Assembly (NCBI GenBank): GCA_905221095.1
Contig: CAJNBV010000009.1
Span: 6,963-70,962 of the forward strand
DNA: 64,000 bases
Direction: 5' to 3'
DNA from: a bacterium
Lineage (GTDB): Bacteria > Bacillota > Bacilli > Lactobacillales > Streptococcaceae
In this document: positions 1 through 9,450 of the stretch, piece by piece
How positions within the stretch are numbered: position 1 is the first letter of the stretch
How the letters are laid out: every line of letters starts with the position of its first letter
Translations under genes and position numbers: made by a program
Notes under the pieces: generated by a model
The model's input: only the letters and a program-made list of their open reading frames with translations
What the model was told of the DNA's origin: nothing
Databases searched by the model: none

Positions 1-151
1 AATTTAGCTTTTCTCTAAAATAAATACCAAAGTCAGATTGTGAAAGGTAATAAATTTCTTTCGAAGTATAGACGACTTCTTTTTCTGTGCTAACGACTTT
101 TGAAATGGCCAAAAAACTCGGTAGCAACAAAATAATTAAGAATTTACGCAT
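1..151 (-). CDS. N-terminal part of an exported protein (SP_0010-like), cut by the window edge
   Basis: Only about 50 codons are inside the window. Read on the minus strand from ATG at 151, the protein starts MRKFLIILLLPSFLAISKVV, which is a short basic N-terminus followed by a hydrophobic stretch, so a signal peptide or membrane anchor. The ATG overlaps the end of the 40-residue gene upstream by 8 bp (ATGCGTAA), indicating translational coupling. In pneumococcal gene order this position holds a serine hydrolase/beta-lactamase-like secreted protein, followed by tilS. The catalytic part is outside the window, so the family is inferred from position only. Confidence 0.6.
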   Translation of the reverse strand, partial: MRKFLIILLLPSFLAISKVVSTEKEVVYTSKEIYYLSQSDFGIYFREKLN

Positions 152-266
152 TCTTCCTTTCCTTTTCTTCTTGTAAACGCAATAATTGATTTTTATCAGC
201 TAGCTCTTCCAGCTTTTCATCAGATAAACTCAAAAATTGCTCAATTACGTCTAATAAATTTTCCAT
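144..266 (-). CDS. 40-residue conserved hypothetical microprotein (SP_0009-like)
   Basis: A small minus-strand frame from ATG at 266 to TAA at 144. It begins MENLLDVIEQFLSLSDEKLE and ends KERKNA. It is strongly charged, leucine-rich and probably one amphipathic helix, with no cysteine and no membrane segment. It lies 4 bp after the divIC stop and overlaps the next exported gene by 8 bp, so it belongs to the rqcP-divIC transcript. The same tiny gene is known in pneumococcal genomes at this place. No function is known to me. Its tight packing in the operon is the main reason for calling it real. Confidence 0.7.
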   Translation of the reverse strand: MENLLDVIEQFLSLSDEKLEELADKNQLLRLQEEKERKNA

Positions 267-270
267 CTTA

Positions 271-639
271 TCACCTTTGAAGCAAGTCAGGAATCGTATA
301 AACTATTTCCCTAGACTTAGAATAATAGTACTTCGCTCGTGTATATTTGGCAGCATAATCCTCGTCTTTCAACTTTGTAGCAAATGCTGTCTCCTTATCC
401 TTTTCATCACTCAAAGTTTGATACTGAGTTTGCAAGTCTGCTAATTGCTGACGTCTTTGGAGTAATTGCTGATAGCTCTGCGCTAAATTAAAAGTTGGCA
501 AAATAAATAACAACATAATCAAAATCAATACCCACCCCATAAAACGATTCCGTTTTTGTCGTTCTTTCATCAGGTAGCGACGACGTTGATATTCATTTTG
601 GATAAAAGAATTGTTTAATTGTACAATATTCTTAGACAT
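271..639 (-). CDS. divIC: Septum formation initiator DivIC/FtsB family
   Basis: 122 residues with the classic DivIC layout: a basic cytoplasmic N-terminus (about 1-33, rich in Arg/Lys), one transmembrane helix (about 34-52, [16 protein letters not shown]), then an extracellular coiled coil with heptad leucines and glutamines (about 55-80). In Firmicutes DivIC pairs with FtsL and DivIB in the divisome. It follows rqcP with an 8-bp overlap and precedes the 40-residue gene by 4 bp, as in other streptococci. The assignment rests on architecture and context, since the family has low sequence conservation. Confidence 0.85.
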
Positions 640-898
640 TTTCTTCTACCCGTGTTTCACTGATAATTTCATACATGCCTGCTGCATCTTCTTTTTTCGT
701 ACTATCTTTCATCTCTAGTACTTTTACAAGTAGCAACTTATTGCCAAAGCGAATTTCAACTTGGTCATTAACTTTCAAATCCGTTGAACTTTTGGCCAAA
801 ATCCCATTCACCTTGATTCTGCCTTTATCTGCTACTTCCTTTGCTACTGTACGACGCTTGATAATTCGTGATACTTTTAAATATTTGTCTAATCTCAT
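632..898 (-). CDS. rqcP: S4-domain RNA-binding protein RqcP (YabO family)
   Basis: 88 residues that are almost entirely an S4 RNA-binding fold. The N-terminus [20 protein letters not shown] and the KGRIKVNG element are the S4 signature. Bacillus RqcP binds stalled 50S-peptidyl-tRNA complexes and works with RqcH in C-terminal alanine tailing. The protein is also related to heat-shock Hsp15. It sits between mfd and divIC, overlapping divIC by 8 bp and lying 57 bp after mfd, the usual Firmicutes arrangement. No unusual residue was noticed. Confidence 0.88.
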
Positions 899-955
899 CC
901 TTATTACCTCAACTTATTATTGTACCATTTTTATCTATTTTATAGAAGAAAAATA

Positions 956-3900
956 TCAAATGGCATTTTCTTCCTTCGACTCTTTTATCTCTAATAAACT
1001 TTCTCCAAAAATTATCAGACCTTCTAAAATTTCATAATCTTTCTTATTTCGGACATCAAATACGACTTCCATCAATCCTTTATTCTCAGCTATGGCTGCT
1101 TTTAAGTTCGTTGCGGATAAAGCTTTAAAATAATCTTGAGCCAAGAACAGTCGCTGAGTGACTTTTTCAAATTGAACTGTAATCTTGTTCTCTTTTCTTT
1201 CCACACGTTGAACAAAGACCTTGTCCAAATATGACTTGACCAAACCAATCTCTAAAAGATAGGCTACTACATCTGGGTATTCTCCAAAGCGATCCATCAA
1301 CTCTTCTTGTAACTCTTCATAATTGACACGGTTGTCAATTTGACGAATTTTCTTGTAAATTTCAATCTTATGTCGTTGATCAGAAATATAAGTATCAGGA
1401 AGATAAGCATCAATTTGTAAAATCAATTCGGCATTCCCTTTGGTTCTTGTGTTAGCATTCCCGTTTCGTTTAGCAATAGCTTCCTCTAGTAACTGCGAAT
1501 ACAATTCAAAACCAACAGAATCAATGAAACCAGACTGGGATTTTCCTAGGAGATTTCCTGCTCCACGAATTGAAAGATCTCGCATCGCAATCTTAAATCC
1601 TGAGCCCAATTCTGTAAATCCTTTGATTGCTTCTAATCTCTTCTCAGAGACTTCACTGATTGATTTTTCTGGACGATACATGAGATAAGCATAAGCAATC
1701 CGATTACTACGACCGACTCTTCCTCTTAATTGATACAAGGTTGACAAGCCCATATGGTCCGCATTTTCAATAAATAAAGTATTAGCATTTGGAATGTCCA
1801 CCCCTGTCTCAATAATGGTAGTCGTCACCAAGATATCGTATTGTCCCTCAATAAAGTCTAGTAGAGTATTTTCCAACTGGATTTCACTCATTTGTCCGTG
1901 AACATACCCAATCGAAGCCTCTGGAATTAACTCCTGTAATTCTGAAACCTTCTGGTCAATCGTGTCAACTTTATTGTAAAGATAGTAAACTTGACCTCCA
2001 CGCTCCATTTCACGCAAGACAGCATCACGAATGACACTATCATTCTTCTCCAATACATAGGTTTGAACAGGATAGCGATTTGTTGGAGGAGTTTCAATAA
2101 CAGATAAATCTCTTATTCCCAGCATAGACATATGAAGAGTACGAGGAATTGGTGTTGCTGTCAAGGTTAGGACATCCACTTGTTTTTTCAATTCTTTCAA
2201 GGTTTCCTTATGCTTGACACCAAATCGTTGTTCCTCATCAATAATCATCAAGCCCAAATCAGCAAATACAACATCTTTTGATAAAACACGATGTGTTCCA
2301 ATCAAAATATCAACTTGACCATTTTTTAATTTTTCAAGTATTTCAGTCTGCTCTTTTTTACTTCTAAAGCGACTCAACACATCAATATTAACAGCAAAAT
2401 TTTGGAATCGTTCCTTAAAATTCGTGTAGTGCTGTTGCGCTAAAACTGTCGTAGGAACTAGAACGACAACCTGTTTGTTATCATTGACAGCCTTAAAGGC
2501 TGCACGCATTGCAACTTCAGTCTTTCCAAAACCAACATCCCCAACTAAAAGTCGATCCATTGGTTGAGAATTCTGCATATCTCTCTTGATTTCCTCGATA
2601 CTACGAAGTTGATCATCGGTTTCAACATAAGGAAAAGAATCATCAAAAGCAACTTGCTCTTCATCATCAACTGAGAAAGTAAAGCCCTTCAACTGACTAC
2701 GCTCAGAATAGAGTTTGATTAAATCGTCTGCTATATCCTCTACCTGGTTCTTAACTTTTTGCTTGGCTTTTTTAAAATGACCATCATTTAATTTATTGAG
2801 TTTTGGAGCTTTCCCATCACTTGAAACATATTTAGACAGTAGATGAATCTGTTCTACTGGGATAGAAATTTGATCACCATTTTGGTATTGGACGCTGACA
2901 TAATCGCGGTGAATCCCTTTGATTTCAATTGTTTCAATCCCTAGATATTGACCAATCCCATGGATATGGTGAACAACGTAATCGCCTTTTTCAAGTTCAT
3001 TATAATCTTTTAATCGCTCCGCATTCGAAACATGTTGTCTTCGAAAACGGCGTTTCAATTTCTTTTGAAAAATCTCATGTTCAGTTATCAATAAAATCTT
3101 TTCATCTACAAAATGAAAACCATGTCTGAGATTACCCTCGATTAAGTTTACAGATTCTTTACAGATAATTGACTTATCTCTGGAATCCAATTTAATCTGA
3201 TACTCCTCTAAAACATCCTCCAATGTTTTACTTCCCATTGAATTGCTAGACTGCAGAATAATGGTGTAATTCATTTTTTTGTATCGTTCAATTTCTTCTT
3301 TTAGAAAAGAAAATTGATTGAAAAATTCCTGCATGGGATATTGATTAAATTGATAAATGTGATCAAACTTGAGATTTCCTAACCCCTTTTGCAGATTAGA
3401 AAAAAAGGTCACTGGACTTTGTTTTTTATAGATTTGCTCAGTATCAGCAAAATACTGCATCTCAGAAAATGCTTTACTATTCTGTAACTCTTCTGTAAAG
3501 TATTGCGCTAATTCTCTTTCAAAGACTTCATACTGATTCATCAATTTCTGATAATCATCAAAGAATATGGGCGTATCTTTTTTAATATAATCAAAGACAG
3601 TCCATGATTTCTCATAACACAAAGATAAAAATTTCCGAGAATCTGCATGCGTTTGTTTTTGATAAAAACTTGAAAGAATTTCTTCTAGGTAGGATTTCAG
3701 AATCGGCGATAGAGTTTTTGAAATTTGCTTTTCTAAAGCTGACTGACCTCGTTGATAATCCTTTTCTTTCAAAAGCATGTCGCTAGCTGGAAAGATGGTG
3801 AGTTCTGTCCGATTTTCTTTCGATAATTGTGTTTCGACTTCAAAAGTACGAATTCCATCTACTTCATCACCAAAAAACTCAATTCGGCAAGGTTCTAACT

Positions 3901-4459
3901 GGGATATTTCAAAAATATCTAAAATATCTCCTCGCAGACTAAATTCTCCTTGGGTCTGTACTTGAGTAACTTTTCGATAGCCAATTTCCTTTAACTGATG
4001 GATAAGCGCATGTTGGTCATATTCTTCTCCAACTGCAATTTTTACAATACTATCTTTAAATCCAGTTGGTGAAGGTAAAAACAATCGACTTGCTGCAATA
4101 TTACAAACTAAGATCCCTTTCTTAGATGGATCACTCAAAAAACGCAAGGCTTCAACCCGTGAAATGATTTTTTCTTGTGAAGACATCAAAAACTCAACCA
4201 TAGGGGAATCATCCACCAAAAATGGATAGACCAATTCCTCACCTAAGATAGAAATAAGATCACTAATAAGCCCTTCTGCTTCTCCATAAGTTGATGTCAA
4301 TAAAATAATCTTATCTTCTTTCTTTAAACTACTAGCGATTGCTAAAGCTTTTGTAGAAGTTGACAAACCTAAGATTAACTGTCTTTTTTTATCTGTTAAA
4401 TTTTGATGCCAGTTTTGGATCTGATCATTTTCTGAGAATAAATCTAATAAGGTCACCAT
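956..4459 (-). CDS. mfd: Transcription-repair coupling factor Mfd
   Basis: 1167 residues, the normal size of Mfd. It recognises RNA polymerase stalled at DNA lesions, removes it by forward translocation and recruits UvrA. Visible parts in order: UvrB-homology N-terminus, the RNA-polymerase-interacting domain containing GDYVVHHIHGIGQYLGIE, then a superfamily 2 translocase with Walker A GDVGFGKTE near residue 638, the DEEQRFG box near 740, TATPIPRTL (motif III) and QLRGRVGRS (motif VI), and the TRCF C-terminal domain. The start codon abuts the pth stop codon with no gap, so the two are translated from one message. Also called trcF in streptococci. Confidence 0.98.
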   Translation of the reverse strand: MVTLLDLFSENDQIQNWHQNLTDKKRQLILGLSTSTKALAIASSLKKEDKIILLTSTYGEAEGLISDLISILGEELVYPFLVDDSPMVEFLMSSQEKIISRVEALRFLSDPSKKGILVCNIAASRLFLPSPTGFKDSIVKIAVGEEYDQHALIHQLKEIGYRKVTQVQTQGEFSLRGDILDIFEISQLEPCRIEFFGDEVDGIRTFEVETQLSKENRTELTIFPASDMLLKEKDYQRGQSALEKQISKTLSPILKSYLEEILSSFYQKQTHADSRKFLSLCYEKSWTVFDYIKKDTPIFFDDYQKLMNQYEVFERELAQYFTEELQNSKAFSEMQYFADTEQIYKKQSPVTFFSNLQKGLGNLKFDHIYQFNQYPMQEFFNQFSFLKEEIERYKKMNYTIILQSSNSMGSKTLEDVLEEYQIKLDSRDKSIICKESVNLIEGNLRHGFHFVDEKILLITEHEIFQKKLKRRFRRQHVSNAERLKDYNELEKGDYVVHHIHGIGQYLGIETIEIKGIHRDYVSVQYQNGDQISIPVEQIHLLSKYVSSDGKAPKLNKLNDGHFKKAKQKVKNQVEDIADDLIKLYSERSQLKGFTFSVDDEEQVAFDDSFPYVETDDQLRSIEEIKRDMQNSQPMDRLLVGDVGFGKTEVAMRAAFKAVNDNKQVVVLVPTTVLAQQHYTNFKERFQNFAVNIDVLSRFRSKKEQTEILEKLKNGQVDILIGTHRVLSKDVVFADLGLMIIDEEQRFGVKHKETLKELKKQVDVLTLTATPIPRTLHMSMLGIRDLSVIETPPTNRYPVQTYVLEKNDSVIRDAVLREMERGGQVYYLYNKVDTIDQKVSELQELIPEASIGYVHGQMSEIQLENTLLDFIEGQYDILVTTTIIETGVDIPNANTLFIENADHMGLSTLYQLRGRVGRSNRIAYAYLMYRPEKSISEVSEKRLEAIKGFTELGSGFKIAMRDLSIRGAGNLLGKSQSGFIDSVGFELYSQLLEEAIAKRNGNANTRTKGNAELILQIDAYLPDTYISDQRHKIEIYKKIRQIDNRVNYEELQEELMDRFGEYPDVVAYLLEIGLVKSYLDKVFVQRVERKENKITVQFEKVTQRLFLAQDYFKALSATNLKAAIAENKGLMEVVFDVRNKKDYEILEGLIIFGESLLEIKESKEENAI

Positions 4460-5029
4460 TTATCCGTTATACCTCTGCATCGTTTTCTCAAAGTTTTTCT
4501 CTTGTAAATAATGTTTTACAGCATCGTCAACCTTGTCAATAGACTGTAAAATACCAATATAATCATTCTTGTCAAACTTACTCAAAACATGATTAACAAC
4601 TGACATGCCATTTTTAGGTCTTCCAATTCCAATCTTAACACGATTAAAGGCCTGGGTTCCAATATGTTGAATAATAGACTTGATACCATTATGACCACCT
4701 GCTGAGCCTTTTGCTCTTAAACGAATTTTCCCAACTTCCATATCAAGATCGTCGTAAATGATGAGTAAATCTTCAATATCCAAACCATAGTAAGTCAATA
4801 AAGCATGAACTGCTTTTCCACTTTCATTCATAAAGGTCGTTGGTTTGACAAGATAAATTTTTTCACCATTGAGGAAAAAAGATGCTAGATCAGCTTGAAA
4901 TATCTTATCGTGTGTAAAAGTGACATTCTGTTTCTTCGCTAGTTGGTCAATCAACATAAAACCAACATTGTGTTTTGTTTCAAAATATTTATCTCCTGGA
5001 TTTCCCAATCCTACAAGTAATTTGGTCAT
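4460..5029 (-). CDS. pth: Peptidyl-tRNA hydrolase
   Basis: 189 residues. It releases tRNA from peptidyl-tRNAs that drop off the ribosome, an essential recycling step. The N-terminus contains [19 protein letters not shown], giving the conserved Asn and the catalytic His of the KHNVG motif. MNESG and [12 protein letters not shown] supply the other conserved asparagines, and DDLD the conserved aspartate. The gene is followed directly by mfd. The upstream gap to ychF (about 70 bp) contains a hairpin, so pth-mfd-rqcP-divIC may have its own start of transcription. Confidence 0.98.
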   Translation of the reverse strand: MTKLLVGLGNPGDKYFETKHNVGFMLIDQLAKKQNVTFTHDKIFQADLASFFLNGEKIYLVKPTTFMNESGKAVHALLTYYGLDIEDLLIIYDDLDMEVGKIRLRAKGSAGGHNGIKSIIQHIGTQAFNRVKIGIGRPKNGMSVVNHVLSKFDKNDYIGILQSIDKVDDAVKHYLQEKNFEKTMQRYNG

Positions 5030-5054
5030 TTATTTTTCCTTTCAAAAGCCAAAA

Positions 5055-5076
5055 GGGTTGGAATTTTTTTCCAACC
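5055..5076 (-). terminator. Hairpin after ychF
   Basis: GGTTGGAA and TTCCAACC form an 8-bp stem around five T/A bases. Read on the minus strand it is followed by CTTTTGGCTTTT, a broken U-rich tail. It lies just downstream of the ychF stop and before pth, so it is a likely intrinsic terminator or partial attenuator for ychF. Confidence 0.6.
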
Positions 5077-5100
5077 TAATTGACACTATTTATTAAATTT

Positions 5101-6216
5101 TTAGACATTAAAGCGGAATTCCATGATATCACCGTCTTGGACGATATATTCTTTACCTTCTTCACGCAAACGTCCAGCTTCTTTTACGGCCTTTTCAGAT
5201 CCATATTTCACCAAATCATCATATGACATGGTTACTGCACGAATAAAGCCTTTTTCAAAGTCTGAGTGGATAATACCAGCTGCTTGAGGAGCCTTCATAC
5301 CACGTTTGAAGGTCCAAGCGCGAACTTCTTTTTCACCAGCTGTGAAGTAAGTTCCAAGTCCAAGTAAGTGGTAAGCTGCGCGAGTCAACTTGTCAACGCC
5401 TGATTCTGTCAACCCAAGTGCTTCAAGAAACTCTTGCTTATCTTCATCATCTAACTCAGAAATTTCTTCCTCAGCACGCGCAGAAATAACAACTACTTCA
5501 GCATTTTCTGTTGCTGCAAATTCGCGAATTTGTTTGACATAGTCGATAGAATCTGGATCTGAAACTACATCCTCATCTACATTGGCAACATAAAGAACTG
5601 GTTTAGTTGTCAAAAGGAAGAGACCTTTGACAACTTTTTGTTCTTCATCTGTAAATTCGATGGTTCGAGCTGATTTTCCATCTTCAAGAACTGGTTTAAT
5701 CTTTTGAAGAACATTGAATTCTGCTACTGATTCTTTATCTTTTTGCGTACGTGCCATCTTTTCTACACGCGCATAGCGCTTATTGACTGATTCTAAGTCA
5801 GCAAGAATCAATTCCAGATTAATTGTATCAATATCTGCAAGTGGATCCACAAAGGCATCTTCACGTCCTTGCTCGCGCATCACATTTTCATCATCAAAAG
5901 CACGAACTACGTGAACAATCGCGTCTACTTCACGGATATTAGCCAAGAATTTATTCCCTAGCCCTTCTCCTTTTGAAGCTCCTTTTACAATCCCTGCAAT
6001 ATCTGTAAATTCAAATGTTGTTGGCACTGTCTTTTTAGGAGTGATCATTTCCGTTAGTTTTTGTAGGCGTTCATCTGGAACTTCCACCATTCCAACATTT
6101 GGATCAATAGTCGCAAATGGGTAGTTTGCTGCCTCTGCTCCTGCTTTTGTAATTGCATTAAAGAGTGTTGATTTACCAACGTTTGGCAAACCAACGATAC
6201 CTGCTGTTAAAGCCAT
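5101..6216 (-). CDS. ychF: YchF/OLA1-type nucleotide-binding protein (Obg family)
   Basis: 371 residues, full length. The G1 loop GLPNVGKST is at about residues 8-16 and the [20 protein letters not shown] segment is the G3/switch region. The expected guanine-specific NKxD motif is replaced by NVDE ([10 protein letters not shown]), the reason this family prefers ATP. A TGS domain closes the C-terminus. YchF associates with ribosomes and is linked to stress adaptation. It is monocistronic or leads weakly into pth through the hairpin downstream. The C-terminus (DIMEFRFNV) is typical. Confidence 0.97.
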   Translation of the reverse strand: MALTAGIVGLPNVGKSTLFNAITKAGAEAANYPFATIDPNVGMVEVPDERLQKLTEMITPKKTVPTTFEFTDIAGIVKGASKGEGLGNKFLANIREVDAIVHVVRAFDDENVMREQGREDAFVDPLADIDTINLELILADLESVNKRYARVEKMARTQKDKESVAEFNVLQKIKPVLEDGKSARTIEFTDEEQKVVKGLFLLTTKPVLYVANVDEDVVSDPDSIDYVKQIREFAATENAEVVVISARAEEEISELDDEDKQEFLEALGLTESGVDKLTRAAYHLLGLGTYFTAGEKEVRAWTFKRGMKAPQAAGIIHSDFEKGFIRAVTMSYDDLVKYGSEKAVKEAGRLREEGKEYIVQDGDIMEFRFNV

Positions 6217-6300
6217 ATTTTTTCATTCTCCGTTTTCATTTCAATCCCTAATATTATAACACAAAAAGGGAAAACTTGCTAACCCTCTAACTAAGGCTTA

Positions 6301-6495
6301 TTAGTCAATAATTTTATTCATTTTTCGATCAAAATCATATCGCCCCATCATGACAACATGCTCACAATTACTGCATTTTATTTTGATATCTGCTCCTACA
6401 CGTGTAATTTCCCAACGATTGGCCTTTTTACCTGTTGACTTGATGGTGCAAGCATGTGGTTTTTTCATTTCAACAAAATTTCCAACTTGATACAT
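6301..6495 (-). CDS. DUF951 family protein, 64 residues
   Basis: Starts at ATG 6495 (MYQVGNFVEMKKPHAC) after the ribosome binding site AAGGAGAG. A longer frame would reach into dnaN and lacks a binding site, so the short start is preferred. The protein has the DUF951 pattern: an MKKPHAC motif, then a CSNCEHVVM segment that could bind zinc together with the first cysteine, ending with the RYDFDRK element. It always lies between dnaN and ychF in streptococci. Function is unknown. The small size, basic charge and zinc-like cysteines suggest nucleic-acid binding, but that is inference. Confidence 0.9.
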   Translation of the reverse strand: MYQVGNFVEMKKPHACTIKSTGKKANRWEITRVGADIKIKCSNCEHVVMMGRYDFDRKMNKIID

Positions 6496-6527
6496 ACTAC
6501 TCTCCTTTTCTTTTTCGATTATATCAT

Positions 6528-6556
6528 AAAAGAGGCGAGCTATGCTCCACCTCTTT
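6528..6556 (-). terminator. Hairpin between dnaN and the DUF951 gene
   Basis: On the minus strand AAAGAGGTGGAGC and GCTCGCCTCTTT pair with one bulged base and a three-base loop, right after the dnaN stop codon. The following tail TATGATATAA is only weakly U-rich, so this may attenuate rather than end the dnaA-dnaN transcript. Confidence 0.6.
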
Positions 6557-6559
6557 AAC

Positions 6560-7696
6560 TTAATTTGTACGAACTGGGGTGATAAGCTGCATGAAGTCTT
6601 CATTAGTGTCTGCTGGCACAAGAGTAAATGGACGAACAGCTGAGATAAAACTAATAGTCACTTTTTCGCTATTTAAAGCTTTAAGAGAATCAATCAAGTA
6701 AGTTGGGTTGAAACTAATAGTCAAATCTTCACCAGTCACCTGATCAGTATCGATTTCTTCGTTTACTTTACCAACTTCTGGAGAATGAACATGGGCGCTA
6801 ACAATACCACCTTTAATTTCAAGCTTCACAGTACCATTTTGAGTCGCACTTGATAAAAGGCGAGCACGCTCCATTGACTGACGTAAGTTTACCACATCAA
6901 AAGTAATTGTAGTGTTAAAGTCTGTTGGAATCAAACGATCTGTATCAGGATAGTTTCCTTCTAACAAACGTGTGTAGAAGCTAATATTTTCGCTTCTAAA
7001 GAGGATTTGGTTATTGGCAAAGAAAATCTCTACAGTTTCTATATCATCTGTAAATACCGCTGAAAATTCGCGTAGAGAACGGCTAGGAATGACGACATCA
7101 AAATCATCACTATTTTTTTCAAGAGTCAATTTTTTCTGGCTTAGACGATGAGAGTCTGTTGCCACTGTTTTTAGCTCCTTATGCTGACTCAATACAAAAT
7201 GAACACCTGTTAAAATTGGACGACTTTCTTGTGTACTTGCAGCAAAAGCTGTTTCATTGATAATTTTCTTGAGTAATTTTGTTTCAAGAACTAAAGGAGT
7301 GCTTGCTGAAATTTCTTGGATTCGTGGATACTGTTCGCTATCTTTTCCTTTTAAGGTAATTTCTGATTTGCCACTGGTTAAAACAATCTGATTTTGCTCA
7401 ATTTCTTTAAAATCAAGAGTCACATCAGGTAGACTAGATACCACATTGATAAAGAAAGAAGCTTCAAGAAGGATCGAACCTAAAGAAGTAATTAATAGAC
7501 CAGCATCTTCATTTTTTTGAGAAATAAAATTTTCAATTGAAATTTGACCATTTGAACCAATTAAAGTAACACCTTCATTGGTCACGTCAATTTTGACAGT
7601 TGATAAAATAGGAATGGCATTTTTAGAACTAATAGCTCTTTTGGTTGTATTTAAGGCTTGTAGAAATAAATTTTTATTAATTGAAAAATGAATCAT
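6560..7696 (-). CDS. dnaN: DNA polymerase III beta subunit (sliding clamp)
   Basis: 378 residues, the standard length for the three-domain beta clamp. It begins MIHFSINKNLFLQALNTTKR, as in other streptococci, and ends LITPVRTN. The C-terminal segment that forms the clamp-binding pocket (PVRT) is intact. The clamp dimer encircles DNA and gives processivity to PolC/DnaE and binding to MutS, ligase and DnaA-regulatory proteins. It lies 158 bp after dnaA on the same strand. The gap contains DnaA boxes and no convincing terminator, so it is probably co-transcribed with dnaA. Confidence 0.99.
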   Translation of the reverse strand: MIHFSINKNLFLQALNTTKRAISSKNAIPILSTVKIDVTNEGVTLIGSNGQISIENFISQKNEDAGLLITSLGSILLEASFFINVVSSLPDVTLDFKEIEQNQIVLTSGKSEITLKGKDSEQYPRIQEISASTPLVLETKLLKKIINETAFAASTQESRPILTGVHFVLSQHKELKTVATDSHRLSQKKLTLEKNSDDFDVVIPSRSLREFSAVFTDDIETVEIFFANNQILFRSENISFYTRLLEGNYPDTDRLIPTDFNTTITFDVVNLRQSMERARLLSSATQNGTVKLEIKGGIVSAHVHSPEVGKVNEEIDTDQVTGEDLTISFNPTYLIDSLKALNSEKVTISFISAVRPFTLVPADTNEDFMQLITPVRTN

Positions 7697-7854
7697 GGAT
7701 TCTCCTTTATTTATTTTTAGTATTAGAAAGATAATAGTAATAATAGAGTCTGTGAAATCTGTGGAAAACAGACTTAAAGTAAGTTATATCAAGTTTTTTG
7801 GCTTGTTTAAAAAATGTGGATAAAAAAGATAAAAAAGTGAAAGTTATCCACAAG
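7697..7854. other. DnaA-box cluster between dnaA and dnaN (part of oriC)
   Basis: This AT-rich 158-bp gap carries DnaA boxes: a perfect TTATCCACA at 7844-7852, a perfect TGTGGATAA (same box, other strand) at 7815-7823 and a one-mismatch TGTGGAAAA at 7760-7768. With the cluster upstream of dnaA, this gives the split origin typical of Firmicutes. Which of the two regions unwinds cannot be decided by eye. Confidence 0.8.
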
Positions 7855-9219
7855 TTATTTGATTTTCTTTTTGATTGATTCGATTTCTAAACGTAAATTA
7901 TCGTCTTCATCAATCAAAGATTTAATTTTTGCATGGGCATGAATGACTGTTGTATGATCTTTTCCACCAAATTCCTTCCCAATTTTTGGAAGACTATTAT
8001 CTGTTAATTCTCTAGATAAATACATGGCTACTTGACGGGCCAAAACAATATTTTGAAGGCGTCTGCTTCCCTTCATTTCTTTGACACTAACACCATAGAA
8101 GTTCCCTACTTCAGTTTGGATTTTATCAATTGGGATGACGAGCATTTGGTTAACATCTTGTTTTCGAGCTCTAATAGCTTCTGCAGCGATATCGATACTG
8201 ATATCCTTAATCTTCTTCACTCTGGCGATTAAAGTGATGTCGTTGATGGCTCCTTCAAGTTCTCGAACGTTTGAATCAAATTGGCCAGCTAGGTATTCTA
8301 GGGTATCACTTTGGAAATTGTAGTCCAAATGTTCTGTTTTGCTTTGTAAAATGGCAATACGTGTCTCAAAGTCAGGTGGTGTGATGTTTTGCGTCAACCC
8401 CCAGCTAAAGCGCGTGACAAGTCTTTCTTCAAGGCCCTCTAAGTGTTTAGGACTACGATCACTAGTCAGAACGATTTGTTTTTGATTGCTATGAAGAACG
8501 TTGAAAGTATTGAAGAATTCTTCTTGAGTTGCAACTTTTTTTCCACTCAGCGATTGGATATCATCAATTAACAAGAGATCAAGGCTACGGTAAGTTTTTT
8601 TGAATTTTTCCATTTCACCTAGTCTCAGGTGTTCAAGAAAGTCATTAATAAAGCTTTCAGCAGGGATATATTTGACACGCGCATTCGGAATATTTTTTAG
8701 AATTTCATTTCCAATGGCGTTTAATAAGTGAGTCTTACCAAGCCCAGGTCCTCCATAGATAAAAAGAGGGTTATAGGTCAGAGCCAAATCTTCAGAGACA
8801 GCCAAAGCAGCTGATACAGCCCAAACATTTCCATCCCCTTGGATAAAATTATCAAAGGTATACTTCTCTTTTAATCCAGTATCCGAATAAGGAATAGATG
8901 CTAACTTTGGACTATAGTCATAAAGAGTTGAATTTGTAGCTTCTTCAACTTGTGAGATAGTCGTCGTGTCTTGAGGTTTTGTGAAAATATAGTGGGGAGT
9001 TATTTCAGCATCATAAATTTCAAATCCAGCAACTACAATAATATCTTTTAGTTGTTTTTCCCAGACCATTTCCATCTCAGATCGTGGTAAAAATATAGTG
9101 GCAACATTTTCCTCTACCTTGATGAGTTCAGCTTGAATAGCATAGAAATCATACATGGATCGAGTTAGTCTTTCTTGCGCAAATTCTAAAATACGATTCC
9201 AAAATTGTTTTTCTTTCAA
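7855..9219 (-). CDS. dnaA: Chromosomal replication initiator DnaA
   Basis: 454 residues. Domain I (about 1-80) includes the N-terminal KH-like fold. A short linker follows, then the AAA+ domain with Walker [12 protein letters not shown] near residues 155-165 and Walker B LLLIDDIQ near 215-222, and the C-terminal helix-turn-helix with the DnaA signature [12 protein letters not shown] near 420-431. It binds the 9-bp boxes on both sides of its own gene and opens oriC. The start is supported by the binding site GGAGGAG just upstream. A DnaA box overlaps the expected promoter, consistent with autoregulation. Confidence 0.99.
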   Translation of the reverse strand: MKEKQFWNRILEFAQERLTRSMYDFYAIQAELIKVEENVATIFLPRSEMEMVWEKQLKDIIVVAGFEIYDAEITPHYIFTKPQDTTTISQVEEATNSTLYDYSPKLASIPYSDTGLKEKYTFDNFIQGDGNVWAVSAALAVSEDLALTYNPLFIYGGPGLGKTHLLNAIGNEILKNIPNARVKYIPAESFINDFLEHLRLGEMEKFKKTYRSLDLLLIDDIQSLSGKKVATQEEFFNTFNVLHSNQKQIVLTSDRSPKHLEGLEERLVTRFSWGLTQNITPPDFETRIAILQSKTEHLDYNFQSDTLEYLAGQFDSNVRELEGAINDITLIARVKKIKDISIDIAAEAIRARKQDVNQMLVIPIDKIQTEVGNFYGVSVKEMKGSRRLQNIVLARQVAMYLSRELTDNSLPKIGKEFGGKDHTTVIHAHAKIKSLIDEDDNLRLEIESIKKKIK

Positions 9220-9435
9220 TCCGTTCTCCTCCTTTACTACTTGTTTAAAAGTTTAATGCTAGACTTATTTTACCATAGATAGCAAGAATTTTCCACAAGC
9301 TGTGAAAAATAATCCACAATGTTATCAAATTTTATCCACAGGTTGGGGATAAAATTAAAAACTATTGATTTATTGAGCTTTTTATCGAAAAAAATAGTGG
9401 ATAACCTTGTGAGATAAAAAAATAAAAGAACAGCC
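9220..9435. other. oriC: DnaA-box cluster between dnaA and parB
   Basis: This 216-bp AT-rich region holds a dense set of DnaA boxes: TTTTCCACA 9289-9297, TAATCCACA 9310-9318, perfect TTATCCACA 9332-9340, and on the other strand TGGGGATAA 9344-9352 and AGTGGATAA 9396-9404. An A+T-only style stretch (about 9351-9395) is a candidate unwinding element. On the minus strand a TAAAAT -10 (plus 9267-9272) with TG extension lies before dnaA, with a DnaA box where the -35 should be. The gene order around it identifies the chromosomal origin. Confidence 0.9.
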
Positions 9436-9450
9436 TTATTTCAGGCTGTT
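9415..9450 (-). terminator. Terminator of parB, overlapping its stop codon
   Basis: On the minus strand AACAGCC and GGCTGTT form a 7-bp stem with an 8-base loop (plus 9429-9450), followed by CTTTTATTTTTTT. The stop codon of parB lies inside the loop. The element separates parB transcription from the oriC region. Confidence 0.85.

Noticed and set aside
675-1037. Plus-strand 120-residue frame over rqcP/mfd
   Set aside because: Shadow of two well supported minus-strand genes with no promoter or binding site.
6496-6621. Longer start of the DUF951 protein, reaching into dnaN
   Set aside because: It includes the dnaN end and the hairpin, with no binding site; the 64-residue start fits the family.
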